Assembly (NCBI RefSeq): GCF_018304945.1
Contig: NZ_JAGQEE010000005.1
Coordinates: 310,001 to 374,000 of the forward strand
Origin: Collimonas humicola
GTDB taxonomy: Bacteria > Pseudomonadota > Gammaproteobacteria > Burkholderiales > Burkholderiaceae_D
DNA: 64,000 bases
Reading direction: 5' to 3'
Shown: piece after piece, positions 63,314-64,000 of the stretch
Layout of the letters: every line of letters starts with the position of its first letter
How positions within the stretch are numbered: position 1 is the stretch's first letter
Notes under the pieces: generated by a model
The model's input: the letters and a program-made list of their open reading frames with translations, nothing else
What the model was told of the DNA's origin: nothing
The model's database searches: none
Translations under genes and position numbers: made by a program

Positions 63314-64000
63314 CTATTTGTTCACCAGATGTTTCGGCACCGACAGCGTCAGCACCGCGCCCAGCAGCAGCGACGCTGCCAGCACGTACATGCCGCTGTT
63401 GGTGCTGTGGGTCTGGTCTTTCAGCCAGCCAACCAGGTAGGGACTGACGAAGCCGGCCAGGTTGCCGAGCGAGTTGATCAGGGCAATCCCGGCCGCGGCT
63501 GCGACGCCGCCGAGAAACGCGGTCGGCAAGCTCCAGAACAGCGGCAGCACCGTAATGATGCCGACCGTGGCCAGCGTCAGCGCCGACATCGCCAGCAGGG
63601 TATTGTGGTCATACACGGTGCTGAAAATCAGGCCGATGCAGCCCAGCGCCGCCGGAATTGCCACATGCCAGCGCCGCTCGCGCCGCTTGTCGGCGCTGTG
63701 GCCGATCAGGATCATGGCGATCGCCGCCGTGGCGTAGGGAATCGCGGTCAGCAAGCCGATGTCGAAGGTATCGGTGACGCCGGTGGTCTTGATGATGGTC
63801 GGCAGCCAGAAGCTGACGCCGTACAAACCCATGACGAAGCAGAAATAGATCAGCGCCATCAGCCAGACGCGCGGATTGGCGAACATCCGGCCTAGCGACA
63901 CTTCTTGCTTGTGGCTGGTTTCAGCCTGGATCTGCGACTCCAGCAACTGCTTTTCCTGCTCGCTCAGCCAGGCGGCGCCGCGGATCCGGTCCTGCAGGTA
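63314..64000 (-). CDS. MFS transporter, anion:cation symporter family, C-terminal part
   Basis: The frame is open at the right edge of the window, so the N-terminal part is missing. The 228 visible residues start in the central loop (IRGAAWLSEQEKQLLESQI) and continue through six C-terminal helices, with VWLMALIYFCFVMGLYGVSFWLPTIIK and NSLGNLAGFVSPYLVGWLKD. This is the pattern of the ACS (phthalate/tartrate/glucarate permease) family, which imports organic anions with protons or sodium. The substrate is not predictable. Ends 12 bases before the acetyltransferase. Confidence 0.9.
   Translation of the reverse strand, partial: YLQDRIRGAAWLSEQEKQLLESQIQAETSHKQEVSLGRMFANPRVWLMALIYFCFVMGLYGVSFWLPTIIKTTGVTDTFDIGLLTAIPYATAAIAMILIGHSADKRRERRWHVAIPAALGCIGLIFSTVYDHNTLLAMSALTLATVGIITVLPLFWSLPTAFLGGVAAAAGIALINSLGNLAGFVSPYLVGWLKDQTHSTNSGMYVLAASLLLGAVLTLSVPKHLVNK

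Overview
The window looks like a chromosomal segment of a high-GC betaproteobacterium of the family Oxalobacteraceae (Burkholderiales), most like Collimonas and its relatives. This rests on the gene order thrS-infC-rpmI-rplT-pheS-pheT-ihfA-merR, on the protein families present (YXWGXW protein, M9 collagenase, ergothioneine pair, otsB-GH15-otsA) and on general protein character. It is inference from family knowledge, not a database match. I saw no rRNA, tRNA, CRISPR array, prophage or complete insertion sequence.

Layout. 1-4039: the end of a copper/silver efflux operon (CusB-type adaptor carrying a CusF domain, CusA, separate CusF). 4109-9006: small housekeeping and orphan genes around a decayed potassium transporter (kup) remnant. 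9211-13639: a secreted collagenase behind a LytS/LytTR-type two-component system, with a candidate antisense-Shine-Dalgarno small RNA between them. 13810-21317: LysE exporter, cold shock protein, a trehalose operon (otsB, GH15, otsA), phosphatidylserine synthase and a membrane-anchored MsrA. 21506-31439: acetyltransferases, a membrane acyltransferase, NudK, a DeoR regulator, an NHL-repeat lipoprotein, and SoxR divergent from a questin-oxidase-like gene with a 19-bp-spacer promoter between them. 31440-37846: a second heavy-metal-type RND tripartite pump.

37900-46316 is the translation operon thrS-infC-rpmI-rplT-pheST-ihfA-merR. It is preceded by what looks like a Thr-rich leader peptide and an intrinsic terminator, which is an attenuator arrangement for thrS. 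infC starts with ATA. 46364-50867: upp, then an electrophile/aldehyde defence group on the minus strand (NemR-like TetR regulator with a NemR-type palindrome, YqhD, a medium-chain oxidoreductase and a DJ-1/PfpI protein). 51058-55014: LysR regulator, old-yellow-enzyme oxidoreductase and an MsbA-like ABC exporter. 55331-59338: egtD-egtB (ergothioneine), then a LysR regulator divergent from an azoreductase. 59550-62025: leuA, whose 630-bp upstream region holds a promoter and two Leu-rich short ORFs using the codon CTA heavily, then a tiny DUF3096 membrane protein. 62393-64000: a probably Fur-controlled small protein, an acetyltransferase and the end of an MFS transporter.

The most interesting material is regulatory rather than a new protein system: amino-acid-specific leader peptides in front of thrS and leuA, the NemR-type and SoxR-type control sites that tie stress sensors to unusual target genes, and the candidate small RNA upstream of the collagenase.
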